Positions 6,634-13,278 of a DNA stretch of 14,256 nt are shown piece by piece. The stretch comes from CAYSPU01 sp964432995 (GTDB taxonomy: Bacteria > Verrucomicrobiota > Verrucomicrobiia > Limisphaerales > JAHDYP01): NCBI GenBank assembly GCA_964432995.1, contig CAYSPU010000152.1, forward strand, positions 1 through 14,256. The letters run 5' to 3'. The translations under genes and the position numbers were made by a program. Within the stretch, counting starts at the first letter, position 1. Each line of letters opens with the position of its first letter. The notes below the pieces were generated by a model. It ran no database searches. It saw only the letters and a list, made by a program, of their open reading frames with translations, and had not been told where the DNA came from.

Positions 6634-7143
6634 CTACTCGCCGCCGACCCTTTCCAACTCCCGCCAGACGAGCAAGAAACTGCTCGCGAAATCCCCCGGG
6701 CGCTCCCGGACCCAACGCGTGACCACGTCGCGCGGAAACCAGTCGCCGCACTCGATTTCCTCCGGGTGCAGACAGAACGGCCCGTTCCCCCGGCAGCAGT
6801 AGACCCAAACGAACTCCTGCCCGGTTTCCGGACAGGCCACGAGCCGGATCCGCCGCTCCGGGGCCGACGTTGGCACCCAGCCCAGTTCCTCCTGCAACTC
6901 GCGCCACGCCGCCGCGTCATACGATTCACCGACCGCCAGGTGGCCGGCGGCGGACGAATCCCAGGCGCCGGGAAAGGTGTCCTTGCTCCGGGAGCGTTTC
7001 TGCAAAAAGACCGCGCCCTGCCCGTTGAAGACCAGAACGTGCACCGCGCGATGCCGCAAGCCCAGGCGATGCACCTCGGAACGCGACCGGCAGCCGATTA
7101 CCTCGTCGCGCTCGTTCACCACGTCGAACATCTCGTCGCTCAT
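6634..7143 (-). CDS. Nudix hydrolase, IPP-isomerase-like/YfcD-like subgroup
   Basis: A 169-aa protein with a complete Nudix box at 67-89: G67-x5-E73-x7-R81-E82-L-x-E85-E86-x-G88-W. It starts MSDEMFDVVNERDEVIG and has HRLGLRHRAVHVLVFN and LQKRSRSKDTFPGAWD before the box, the layout of the YfcD/isopentenyl-diphosphate-isomerase-like subgroup. Such enzymes hydrolyse a nucleoside diphosphate linked to another moiety; the substrate is not predictable. The start ATG forms an ATGA overlap with the rsmA stop, and a GGAG about 9 nt upstream helps initiation. It is the last gene of the minus-strand cluster. Downstream, 6521-6633 holds nothing that I recognise. Confidence 0.9.
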   Translation of the reverse strand: MSDEMFDVVNERDEVIGCRSRSEVHRLGLRHRAVHVLVFNGQGAVFLQKRSRSKDTFPGAWDSSAAGHLAVGESYDAAAWRELQEELGWVPTSAPERRIRLVACPETGQEFVWVYCCRGNGPFCLHPEEIECGDWFPRDVVTRWVRERPGDFASSFLLVWRELERVGGE

Positions 7144-8033
7144 GGGTTGCGCTCCGGCGAGGGACAGCGGTCGCCCGGAGAGAGTGGCGGCGCCGATAGA
7201 ATCGCCCGTTGCCGCGAGAGCGACCGGGCCAACTCGACCCAGACGTCGAGGGGAAGGCTCTCAGCCCGGGCTTCCGGGGCCAACTGCAGACGCGACCAGG
7301 CGTTTGCCAGGAATGCCGGTGGCCAGTCGGTTCGCAGCAGCTTCGCCAGTTGCTTGCGGCGCTGCGAGAAACCCCGCTTGACCAGTCGCCGAAACACCGT
7401 TTCCTCCGGGGGCAGGAGGAGCGGCGGGGAGCGGCGCATCAAGGTCACGCAGGCGGAATCCACTTCGGGCTCCGGAAAGAAGCAGCTCGCCGGGATGCGA
7501 AACCTGGTCTTCAACGTGTAGGCCAGCCCCACCAACAGCGTCAGCACACCATAGGTTTCTTCGTCCGCCGCCGACGCCAACCGCTGCATGACTTCCCACT
7601 GCAACGTCGTCACCATGAGATCCGGGCCGCGGCGCGCATCGGCGAGCTCGACCAGGATAGGCGACGCCACCGAGTAGGGCAGGTTGGACACCATCTTCCA
7701 GCCGCGCCAGTCGGCGCGTTCCCGCGTGAGCAGATCCAAGGCGTCGGCGTGTCGGAGTTCGAGTCCGGCGCGGCCGGCAAACCGCTCCTGGAGGAAGGCG
7801 ACCAGCCGGGCGTCTTTCTCGATGGCCAGGATCCGCCCCGCGTGCGCGAGCAACTGCTCGGTCAGCGGCCCCAGCCCGGGGCCGATCTCGAGCACGGGGT
7901 CCCCCTCCCGCAGTTCGGCTGCGGCCACGATGCGCCGCAGTTGGTTGCCGTCGTGCAGGAAGTTCTGGCCGAGGGAGCGTGTCAGCCGGAGGCCTCGTTC
8001 GTCCAGGACACGCCGCATTTCGCTGAGGGTCAT
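7140..8033 (-). CDS. rsmA: 16S rRNA (adenine1518-N6/adenine1519-N6)-dimethyltransferase
   Basis: A 297-aa enzyme (KsgA) that dimethylates two adjacent adenines in the 3' terminal helix of 16S rRNA late in 30S assembly, using S-adenosylmethionine. RSLGQNFLHD (19-28) is the family N-terminal signature. EIGPGLGPLT (49-58) is the SAM-binding motif I, IEKD (71-74) the acidic ribose-binding motif, HADAL (95-99) motif III, and NLPY (117-120) the catalytic motif IV. The C-terminal part contains the FFPEPEVDSACV and GFSQRRKQLAKLL regions seen in RsmA. The start at 8033 overlaps the aminotransferase stop by 4 nt, and its own stop overlaps the Nudix start in the same way, so the three genes are one translationally coupled unit. 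The open frame continues upstream into the aminotransferase gene; that extension is rejected. Confidence 0.96.
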   Translation of the reverse strand: MTLSEMRRVLDERGLRLTRSLGQNFLHDGNQLRRIVAAAELREGDPVLEIGPGLGPLTEQLLAHAGRILAIEKDARLVAFLQERFAGRAGLELRHADALDLLTRERADWRGWKMVSNLPYSVASPILVELADARRGPDLMVTTLQWEVMQRLASAADEETYGVLTLLVGLAYTLKTRFRIPASCFFPEPEVDSACVTLMRRSPPLLLPPEETVFRRLVKRGFSQRRKQLAKLLRTDWPPAFLANAWSRLQLAPEARAESLPLDVWVELARSLSRQRAILSAPPLSPGDRCPSPERNP

Positions 8034-9403
8034 GGGCGGAAGACGGCGGGCAGGACCTCGGCCAGGGCGGCCACCGTTGCGGCGAGTTCGGGCCAGCGGA
8101 TGGTGAGGGGCGGCGTGAACCCGATGACCTCGCCGTGGGCGCCCTCGGGGAGGAGGATGAATCCGCGTTGCAGCATGGCTTGGACGGTCGTCATGGCGGC
8201 GTCGCCGGCGGGTTGGCCGTCGGGGTATCGCAATTCGAGGCCGACCATCAAGCCGAGTCCGCGCGCCTCGGCAACCAAGCCGAGGGGGGAGCAGTCCAGT
8301 TCTCGGAGCGCCGCGAGGAGCTTGTGCCCGAGGGCGGCGCTTCGCTCCGGGAGCCTGCGGCGGCGGATCTCGGCGATGTGCGCGAGGGCCATGGCGCAGC
8401 CGACGGGATGTCCGAGGAAGGTGCTGGTATGAGTGGCTTCGCCGGTCGACACCGGCCAGGCGCGGTCCATGACGTCCGCGCGTCCGACGCAGGCGGAGAG
8501 TGGGAAGCCCCCGGTCAGGGCCTTGCCGAGGCAAATGAGATCCGGAACCACTCCCGAGTGTTCGCAGGCGAACCAGCGGCCGGTTCGCCCGAAGCCGGTA
8601 TAGATCTCGTCGACCACGAGCAGGGCCTGGTGCGCGGTGGCGAGTCGGTGCAGCAGCGGCAGCAGACCCGCGGGCGGGACCCGGATTCCGCCGCGTCCCT
8701 GGACCGGCTCGACCAGGATGGCGCCGATGCGACGCTGTTCGAGCAACTGCCGCACTTGCCGTTCCACCCGCTCGAGGTCGTCGTTATGCGCCGGAAACGG
8801 CACATGCACCCCGAACTGCCCGAGTTGGGGTCGAAAGGGTTCGCGGAACATCGCGCGGTGGGTGGCGTTCAAGGCGCCATAGCCCAAGCCGTGATAGCCA
8901 CCGGCAAACGCGACCACCCCGGGGCGTCCGGTGGCCAGCATCGCCGTCTTCAGCGCCGCTTCGACCGCCTCGAAGCCGGAGTTTCCAAACAGCGTCTTTG
9001 CGCGCACCGTGCTCCCGCCCGCAGTCCAACGCTCGAACGTGATCCGGCTCAGTTCGCGCGCCAGGTCCGCCTTCCGCGCGTGGGGGTGGACGTCGCCCAT
9101 GGCGTGCACGAGCAGTCCGAGTTGCCGCTGCGCGGCGCGCACCACGGCCGGGTTGCCGTGCCCGGCCGCCATCACGCCGAACGCCGCGGTCAGGTCCAGG
9201 TAGCGGCGGCCTTCGGCGTCCCAGACGTGCGCGCCTCGAGCACGATCCCAGAAGATGGGCCATCCGCCGCGCGGATCGCAGTAGGTCACGTTCCGGGATT
9301 CGAATTGCTGCAGGCGCCGCAGCAGCCGCCACGTCCGCGGGCTGGCGGGCCTGCCCGTGGCGGCGCGTAGCGAATCCGTTTTGCGGCGGGCGTTCTTGCT
9401 CAT
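8030..9403 (-). CDS. Class III (ornithine/GABA-type) PLP aminotransferase
   Basis: A 457-aa fold-type I PLP enzyme of aminotransferase class III. The PLP lysine is K294 in LICLGKALTGGFPLS. D265 in VVDEIYTGFGRTG binds the pyridine nitrogen. LFGNSGFEAVEAALK (138-152) is the phosphate-binding and substrate segment, and GGYHGLGYGA follows at 168-177. HTSTFLGHPVGCAMAL is the usual block after the lysine. The family transfers an amino group from an omega-amine or similar donor to 2-oxoglutarate or pyruvate. The residues seen do not let me choose between ornithine, GABA, lysine-derived or other substrates. The start at 9403 (MSKNARRKTD) is the most plausible in a frame open far upstream, because the extension runs through the intergenic repeat and into queE. 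It overlaps rsmA by 4 nt, but no metabolic link to rsmA is evident. Confidence 0.9.
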   Translation of the reverse strand: MSKNARRKTDSLRAATGRPASPRTWRLLRRLQQFESRNVTYCDPRGGWPIFWDRARGAHVWDAEGRRYLDLTAAFGVMAAGHGNPAVVRAAQRQLGLLVHAMGDVHPHARKADLARELSRITFERWTAGGSTVRAKTLFGNSGFEAVEAALKTAMLATGRPGVVAFAGGYHGLGYGALNATHRAMFREPFRPQLGQFGVHVPFPAHNDDLERVERQVRQLLEQRRIGAILVEPVQGRGGIRVPPAGLLPLLHRLATAHQALLVVDEIYTGFGRTGRWFACEHSGVVPDLICLGKALTGGFPLSACVGRADVMDRAWPVSTGEATHTSTFLGHPVGCAMALAHIAEIRRRRLPERSAALGHKLLAALRELDCSPLGLVAEARGLGLMVGLELRYPDGQPAGDAAMTTVQAMLQRGFILLPEGAHGEVIGFTPPLTIRWPELAATVAALAEVLPAVFRP

Positions 9404-9421
9404 ACACCACGACCGAGACCA

Positions 9422-9530
9422 ACCACGGATGAACACGGACGGACACGGAGGAATCGGGGCGGCCGGGAGCGGGCGGCCTTCTTCATCTGCGTCGCCGCTT
9501 CCCTTGTCCGGAATTGAGTGTTCATCTGCG
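9422..9530. repeat. Dispersed-type intergenic repeat cluster (CACGGATGAACACGG)
   Basis: Between queE and the aminotransferase gene, 9422-9451 holds three imperfect units of about 10 bp (CCACGGATGA, ACACGGACGG, ACACGGAGGA). TTCATCTGCG occurs twice further on (9482-9491 and 9521-9530). Its reverse complement, CGCAGATGAA, belongs to the same motif style. Repeats of this style are, from general knowledge, very abundant between genes in Verrucomicrobia and some Planctomycetes. It fills most of the 143-nt gap, the only sizeable break within the queE-to-Nudix stretch. I see no promoter or terminator in it. Confidence 0.6.
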
Positions 9531-9546
9531 GTTCCCGGCTCTGTTG

Positions 9547-10278
9547 TCAGACCCCGCGGCGGTCGGGGGCCCAGAGGATCTTGTGCATCTGGATCTGGAA
9601 CCGGACGGGCCAGGCGTCGGCCAGAATCCGACGCACCAATTCTTCGCGTCCGATCGGATGTTGTCCCTCCGGAACGGCTCGCAGGGACGGATCCCGCGGT
9701 GACGTCGTCAGCGGGGCCGCCCAGGAGACGAGCAACGGACAGATCGCGGCCAGAGCGCGCTGCGCGATCACGTCGCGCACCCACTGGCAGTCCTCCGCCG
9801 TTCCCACCACGAACTTGATTTCGTCCGCGCTGCGGAGGCAGGCGAGGTTGTCCCAGCGGTTGCGGTGCATTTCGCCGCTGCTGGGGCACTTGAGGTCCAT
9901 GATGCGATGGACGCGGGGATCGACGGGGGCGATGTCGACGGCGCCGCTGGTTTCCAGGAGCACCCGGAAGCCGTCGTCGCACAGGCGTGTGAGGAGGGGG
10001 AACACGGGGCGTTGGAGGAGGGGTTCACCGCCCGTGAACTCGACGAGTGGGAGGCGTGGCGCGCCTGGGGCGATCGGATAGGGCTGGGCCAGTTCGTGGA
10101 TGCGGCGGCGCACGTCTTCGACGTCCCAGCGGGTGCCCTCGTGGAAGGCGTAGGCGGAGTCGCAGTAGGAGCAGCGGAGGTTGCAGCCGGTGAGGCGGAC
10201 GAAGACGCACGGGAGACCGGTCCAGGAGCTTTCGCCCTGCAAGCTGGAGTAGATCTCGTTGACGACGAGGGTTTCCAC
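9547..10278 (-). CDS. queE: 7-carboxy-7-deazaguanine synthase (QueE)
   Basis: A 243-aa radical-SAM enzyme that contracts 6-carboxytetrahydropterin to 7-carboxy-7-deazaguanine on the way to queuosine in tRNA. EIYSSLQGES (8-17) opens the protein, typical of QueE. C32-NLR-C36-SY-C39 is the CX3CX2C motif binding the 4Fe-4S cluster. FTGGEPLLQ and LLETSGAVD are SAM and substrate segments, followed by MDLKCPSSGE and DEIKFVV. The protein ends HKILWAPDRRGV. The start is GTG at 10278, with GGTGA about 8 nt upstream, 7 nt after the dipeptidase stop. The frame is open further upstream inside the dipeptidase gene, but that part is not QueE-like. No queC, queD or queF is in the window, so the rest of the pathway must lie elsewhere. 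Confidence 0.95.
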   Translation of the reverse strand: METLVVNEIYSSLQGESSWTGLPCVFVRLTGCNLRCSYCDSAYAFHEGTRWDVEDVRRRIHELAQPYPIAPGAPRLPLVEFTGGEPLLQRPVFPLLTRLCDDGFRVLLETSGAVDIAPVDPRVHRIMDLKCPSSGEMHRNRWDNLACLRSADEIKFVVGTAEDCQWVRDVIAQRALAAICPLLVSWAAPLTTSPRDPSLRAVPEGQHPIGREELVRRILADAWPVRFQIQMHKILWAPDRRGV

Positions 10279-10285
10279 CGGGCGT

Positions 10286-11668
10286 TCACCGGGCGGAGGC
10301 CACCGGCGCCAATTCCGCCCAGAGACGGGCGCTGGTTCGCATGCCGGCCGCGAAGGCGTCCAGGTGGAACGATTCATTGGGCGAGTGGGCGTTGGCGTCG
10401 GGGAGAGCCAGACCGAGCAACAGCGAGTCCACTCCGAGGATGCGGCGGAAGTCGCTCACGATGGGGATGGAGCCGCCTTCGCGGAGGAGGATGGGCGATG
10501 CCTGGAATCCGGCGTGGAGGGCGCGGAGAGCGGCTTGCGCCAGGGGACCGGTTGGCGACACCACGTAGGGTTCGGCCCCGTGGCCGGCCGTCACTCGCAG
10601 GCGAACCGTGGAGGGGCAGAGCCGGCGCAACTGGGTGGTGACGAGCCGGGCAACGCGCTGCGGTTTCTGATTGGGGACGAGCCGGAGGGTGAGCTTGGCC
10701 CGGGCCCAGGCGGGGACAATCGTCTTGCTCCCTTCCCCCTGATACCCGCTGGTGAGTCCGTTGATTTCGAGCGTGGGGCGGGCGGTTCGGCGTTCGGTGG
10801 CGGTGAACCCCGCCTCGCCGGACAAGGCCGGGACGCCGAGGAACCGGGCATAGCGCCGGTCGTCATGCGGGATCTTCCGCAGCTCGCGGCGCTCGTGGGG
10901 CGTGAGCGGCACGACGTCGTCGTAGAAGCCCGGGATGGCGACACGGCCACGGCGATCGCGCAGGGCGGCGAGCATCGCACAAAGAGCCAGGGCGGGATTC
11001 TCGACGGAGCCGCCGTAGATGCCGGAGTGAAGGTCGCGCGACGGGCCGCGCACTTCGACTTCGAGGGCGGCGATGCCGCGCAGGGCGTAGGTCAAGGCCG
11101 GGTGCGCGAGATCCGGGATGCCGGTGTCCGAGATCACCACCGCCCGACATCGGAGCGACGCCCGGTGCGCCTCGAGGAAACCCGCCAGGTTCGCGCTCCC
11201 CACTTCTTCCTCGCCCTCGATCACGAACGTCAAGTCACAAGGCAACTCCGTCCCCGTTTTCCGACAGGCCTCGATCGCCTTGAGATGCGCGAAGTGCTGG
11301 CCCTTGTTGTCGCTCGATCCGCGCGCGTAGAGGTACTTGCCCACGCGCCGGGGTGCGAAGGGCGGCGAATCCCAGAGTTCCAGCGGGTCTGGCGGTTGGA
11401 CGTCGTAGTGACCGTAGACCAGGAAGTGCGGTTTGGCGGGGCGTCGTCCCCGCCAGGTGCGGGCGATGACGACGGGGTGGCCGGGGGTGGCGACCACCTC
11501 CGACGCGAGGCCGAGTTGGCGGCAGTGTTGGGCCAGCCAGTGGGCGCAGGCGTGCATGTCCCGCCGGTGCGCCTGCTGGGCGCTCACGCTCGGGAATCGG
11601 AGGTACTCTTCGAGTTCGCGAACGAACCGGGTCTGTTCCCGGGCAAGGTACTTGAAGACAGCTTCCAT
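10286..11668 (-). CDS. M20 family metallodipeptidase
   Basis: A 460-aa M20 peptidase of the cytosolic nonspecific dipeptidase (carnosinase/CNDP-like) branch, expected to cleave dipeptides with two metal ions. YGHYDVQP supplies H87 and the nearby D89. GSSDNKG supplies the bridging D120. EGEEEVGS (151-158) supplies the general-base and metal glutamates E154 and E155. ISDTG supplies D181, and NAHSPNE supplies H428 near the C-terminus. The DLHSG segment (212-216) sits in the lid domain, as in relatives. Length and order are complete, with no signal peptide, so it is cytosolic. The start at 11668 is the first Met and fits the family N-terminus; no Shine-Dalgarno is clear. It lies 54 nt after lpxC-fabZ and 7 nt before queE. 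A role in digesting peptides from protein or murein turnover is possible but not shown. Confidence 0.93.
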   Translation of the reverse strand: MEAVFKYLAREQTRFVRELEEYLRFPSVSAQQAHRRDMHACAHWLAQHCRQLGLASEVVATPGHPVVIARTWRGRRPAKPHFLVYGHYDVQPPDPLELWDSPPFAPRRVGKYLYARGSSDNKGQHFAHLKAIEACRKTGTELPCDLTFVIEGEEEVGSANLAGFLEAHRASLRCRAVVISDTGIPDLAHPALTYALRGIAALEVEVRGPSRDLHSGIYGGSVENPALALCAMLAALRDRRGRVAIPGFYDDVVPLTPHERRELRKIPHDDRRYARFLGVPALSGEAGFTATERRTARPTLEINGLTSGYQGEGSKTIVPAWARAKLTLRLVPNQKPQRVARLVTTQLRRLCPSTVRLRVTAGHGAEPYVVSPTGPLAQAALRALHAGFQASPILLREGGSIPIVSDFRRILGVDSLLLGLALPDANAHSPNESFHLDAFAAGMRTSARLWAELAPVASAR

Positions 11669-11722
11669 GGCGCAAGATACTGCCCCAGTACGCCTGCGGA
11701 CCGGAAGTGAAAAGACCGCGGG

Positions 11723-13057
11723 TTACTCGACGATGATGAAGGTGACTTCGGCCTCGCTCACAACCTCGTTGTCGACGCGGCAGACGCCCTTGGCCTTGCA
11801 GATCTTGCCGCGTTTGCGGGTCATTTCGACCTCGACGACGAGGGCGTCGCCGGGGCGGACCGGTTTGCGCCATTTGACGCTCTCGGCGGACATGAAGTAG
11901 GCGGGTTTCCCGACGTTATCGGGTTGGGTGAGCATGAGGATGCCGGCGACCTGGGCGATGCATTCGAGTTGGAGGACGCCGGGCATGATGGGGCGGCCGG
12001 GATAGTGGCCTTGGAAGTAGGGCTCGTTGATCGTGACGTTCTTGAGGCCGACGACGCGGGTTTCCTCGAGGTGGGTGATGCGGTCGACCATCAGAAACGG
12101 GTAGCGGTGAGGCAGGAGCTTGAGCAACTGCGCCATGTCGTAGACGACGCCGGGGCGGGGGGCTTCGGCCGGGCCGCCCGCGGCGGGCCCGCGGGACGAC
12201 TCGGGGGCGGTGAAACTCCGGCTGCGGGCATTTGCCTGGGCGGCGAGACGCCGCGCCAGTTCACAGTTGGCCGTGTGGCTCGGTCGGAGGGCGACGACGT
12301 GGCCGGTCCAGGGTCGTCCGATCAGCGAGAGGTCCCCCAGGATGTCCAGGATCTTGTGTCGCACGAACTCATCCGGGTAGCGCAGGGGTTCGGTGGTGAG
12401 GACGGCATCGTCGCGGATGACGACGGCGTTTTCGAGGGTGCCGCCCTTGATCAAGCCGTTCCTGATGAGAAACTCGATTTCCTCGAAGAAACAGAACGTG
12501 CGGGCGTCGGCGATCTCCTTTTCCCAGATGTCCGGCGTGATCTCGGTGCTCCAGAACTGGGTGAACCGTCCGCGCCGGTCGGCGCTGGTGCACGTGATCT
12601 TCAAGCGATCGTGCGGGAAGACCGAGAGGAAAGAGTCGCCGACCTCCAGCTCGAGTGGCTCGGCAACCGGCCAGACTTCGCGCGCCTCGGGCAGCGGCTG
12701 CAGGCCCGCCCTCCGGATCATCTGGCAGTAGGCACGCGCGCTTCCGTCACCAACCGGAGGCTCGTTCGCATCCAACTCCACGATGACGTTGTCAATGCCG
12801 TACCCCGCAAAGGTGGCCAGCACGTGCTCGACTGTGTGGATCTTGACGTTTCCCTTGGACAACGTCGTGGAGCGGGTGGTTTCAGCGACGTTCTCGACGC
12901 GGGCCTCAATTTCGGGATTGCCCTCGAGATCGACACGGCGGAAGCGGATGCCCGTGCCTGCGGGTGCGGGCAGGAGGGTCATCTGGACGGCACTGCCGCT
13001 GTGGAGTCCTGTTCCCTTGAAGGAACAGGGCTCGCGAAGGGTCTGCTGTCGTAACAC
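11723..13057 (-). CDS. lpxC-fabZ: Bifunctional UDP-3-O-acyl-GlcNAc deacetylase / 3-hydroxyacyl-ACP dehydratase (LpxC-FabZ fusion)
   Basis: A 444-aa fusion of two cytosolic enzymes. LpxC (about 1-275) carries out the committed step of lipid A synthesis, zinc-dependent removal of acetate from UDP-3-O-acyl-GlcNAc. Its residues are visible: E77-H78 in HTVEHVLA, H234 and D238 in RHKILDILGD, and H261 in RPSHTAN. A Ser/Pro/Ala-rich linker (about 276-302) leads to FabZ (about 305-444), which dehydrates 3-hydroxyacyl-ACP in fatty acid elongation. FabZ shows LLPHRYPFLMVDR (313-325), catalytic H351 in GHYPGRPIMPG, and E365 in QLECIAQ. Both enzymes compete for 3-hydroxyacyl-ACP-derived flux, so fusion fixes their ratio. 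This fusion is known in Bacteroidetes and in PVC bacteria. The start is GTG at 13057 (then LRQQTL, as in LpxC homologues). There is no Shine-Dalgarno; a promoter ends 6 nt before it. An in-frame upstream ATG at 13231 is rejected. Confidence 0.95.
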   Translation of the reverse strand: MLRQQTLREPCSFKGTGLHSGSAVQMTLLPAPAGTGIRFRRVDLEGNPEIEARVENVAETTRSTTLSKGNVKIHTVEHVLATFAGYGIDNVIVELDANEPPVGDGSARAYCQMIRRAGLQPLPEAREVWPVAEPLELEVGDSFLSVFPHDRLKITCTSADRRGRFTQFWSTEITPDIWEKEIADARTFCFFEEIEFLIRNGLIKGGTLENAVVIRDDAVLTTEPLRYPDEFVRHKILDILGDLSLIGRPWTGHVVALRPSHTANCELARRLAAQANARSRSFTAPESSRGPAAGGPAEAPRPGVVYDMAQLLKLLPHRYPFLMVDRITHLEETRVVGLKNVTINEPYFQGHYPGRPIMPGVLQLECIAQVAGILMLTQPDNVGKPAYFMSAESVKWRKPVRPGDALVVEVEMTRKRGKICKAKGVCRVDNEVVSEAEVTFIIVE

Positions 13058-13063
13058 GGGGCG

Positions 13064-13092
13064 ATTAAACCGACGCAGCGGCGCCTTGGCAA
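13064..13092 (-). promoter_or_regulatory. Sigma-70-type promoter of lpxC-fabZ, probably leaderless
   Basis: Read on the minus strand: TTGCCA (13092-13087, 5 of 6 to TTGACA), exactly 17 nt, then TTTAAT (13069-13064, 5 of 6 to TATAAT). Six bases later comes the GTG codon (13057-13055). Transcription normally starts about 7 nt past the -10 box, that is, on the G of the start codon. This explains the lack of a Shine-Dalgarno. It gives lpxC-fabZ its own promoter, independent of pnp. Confidence 0.7.
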
Positions 13093-13200
13093 GAGTGGGA
13101 TCCCCCCGGATCCTCGCGCAAGTGGCGCTGGCGGTTCGGTCGTCCCCGGTCGACGCGCGGTTTTCGCCCATGCGGATGGGCGCTCTGCCGGCTCCGGGAA

Positions 13201-13223
13201 GATCCCGCCTCGGCGGCGGGATC
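13201..13223 (-). terminator. Hairpin between pnp and lpxC-fabZ (possible terminator)
   Basis: GATCCCGCC (13201-13209), a 5-nt loop, and GGCGGGATC (13215-13223) form a perfect 9-bp stem about 55 nt past the pnp stop. On the minus strand it is followed by TTCCC rather than a T run, so termination would be weak or factor-dependent. GGATCC recurs nearby (13098-13103 and 13108-13113, forming another small hairpin, and 13258-13263). The rest of the 221-nt gap is empty apart from the lpxC promoter. Confidence 0.4.
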
Positions 13224-13278
13224 CGATACAAGCGCCGGAGAAGGAGCCCGCGGAGCGGGATCCAGCCAAATGTCCGGT

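Noticed and set aside
9404..9982. Extension of the aminotransferase frame into queE
   Set aside because: The translated part is low-complexity Pro/Arg sequence antisense to nothing useful; it crosses the intergenic repeat and overlaps the real queE frame.
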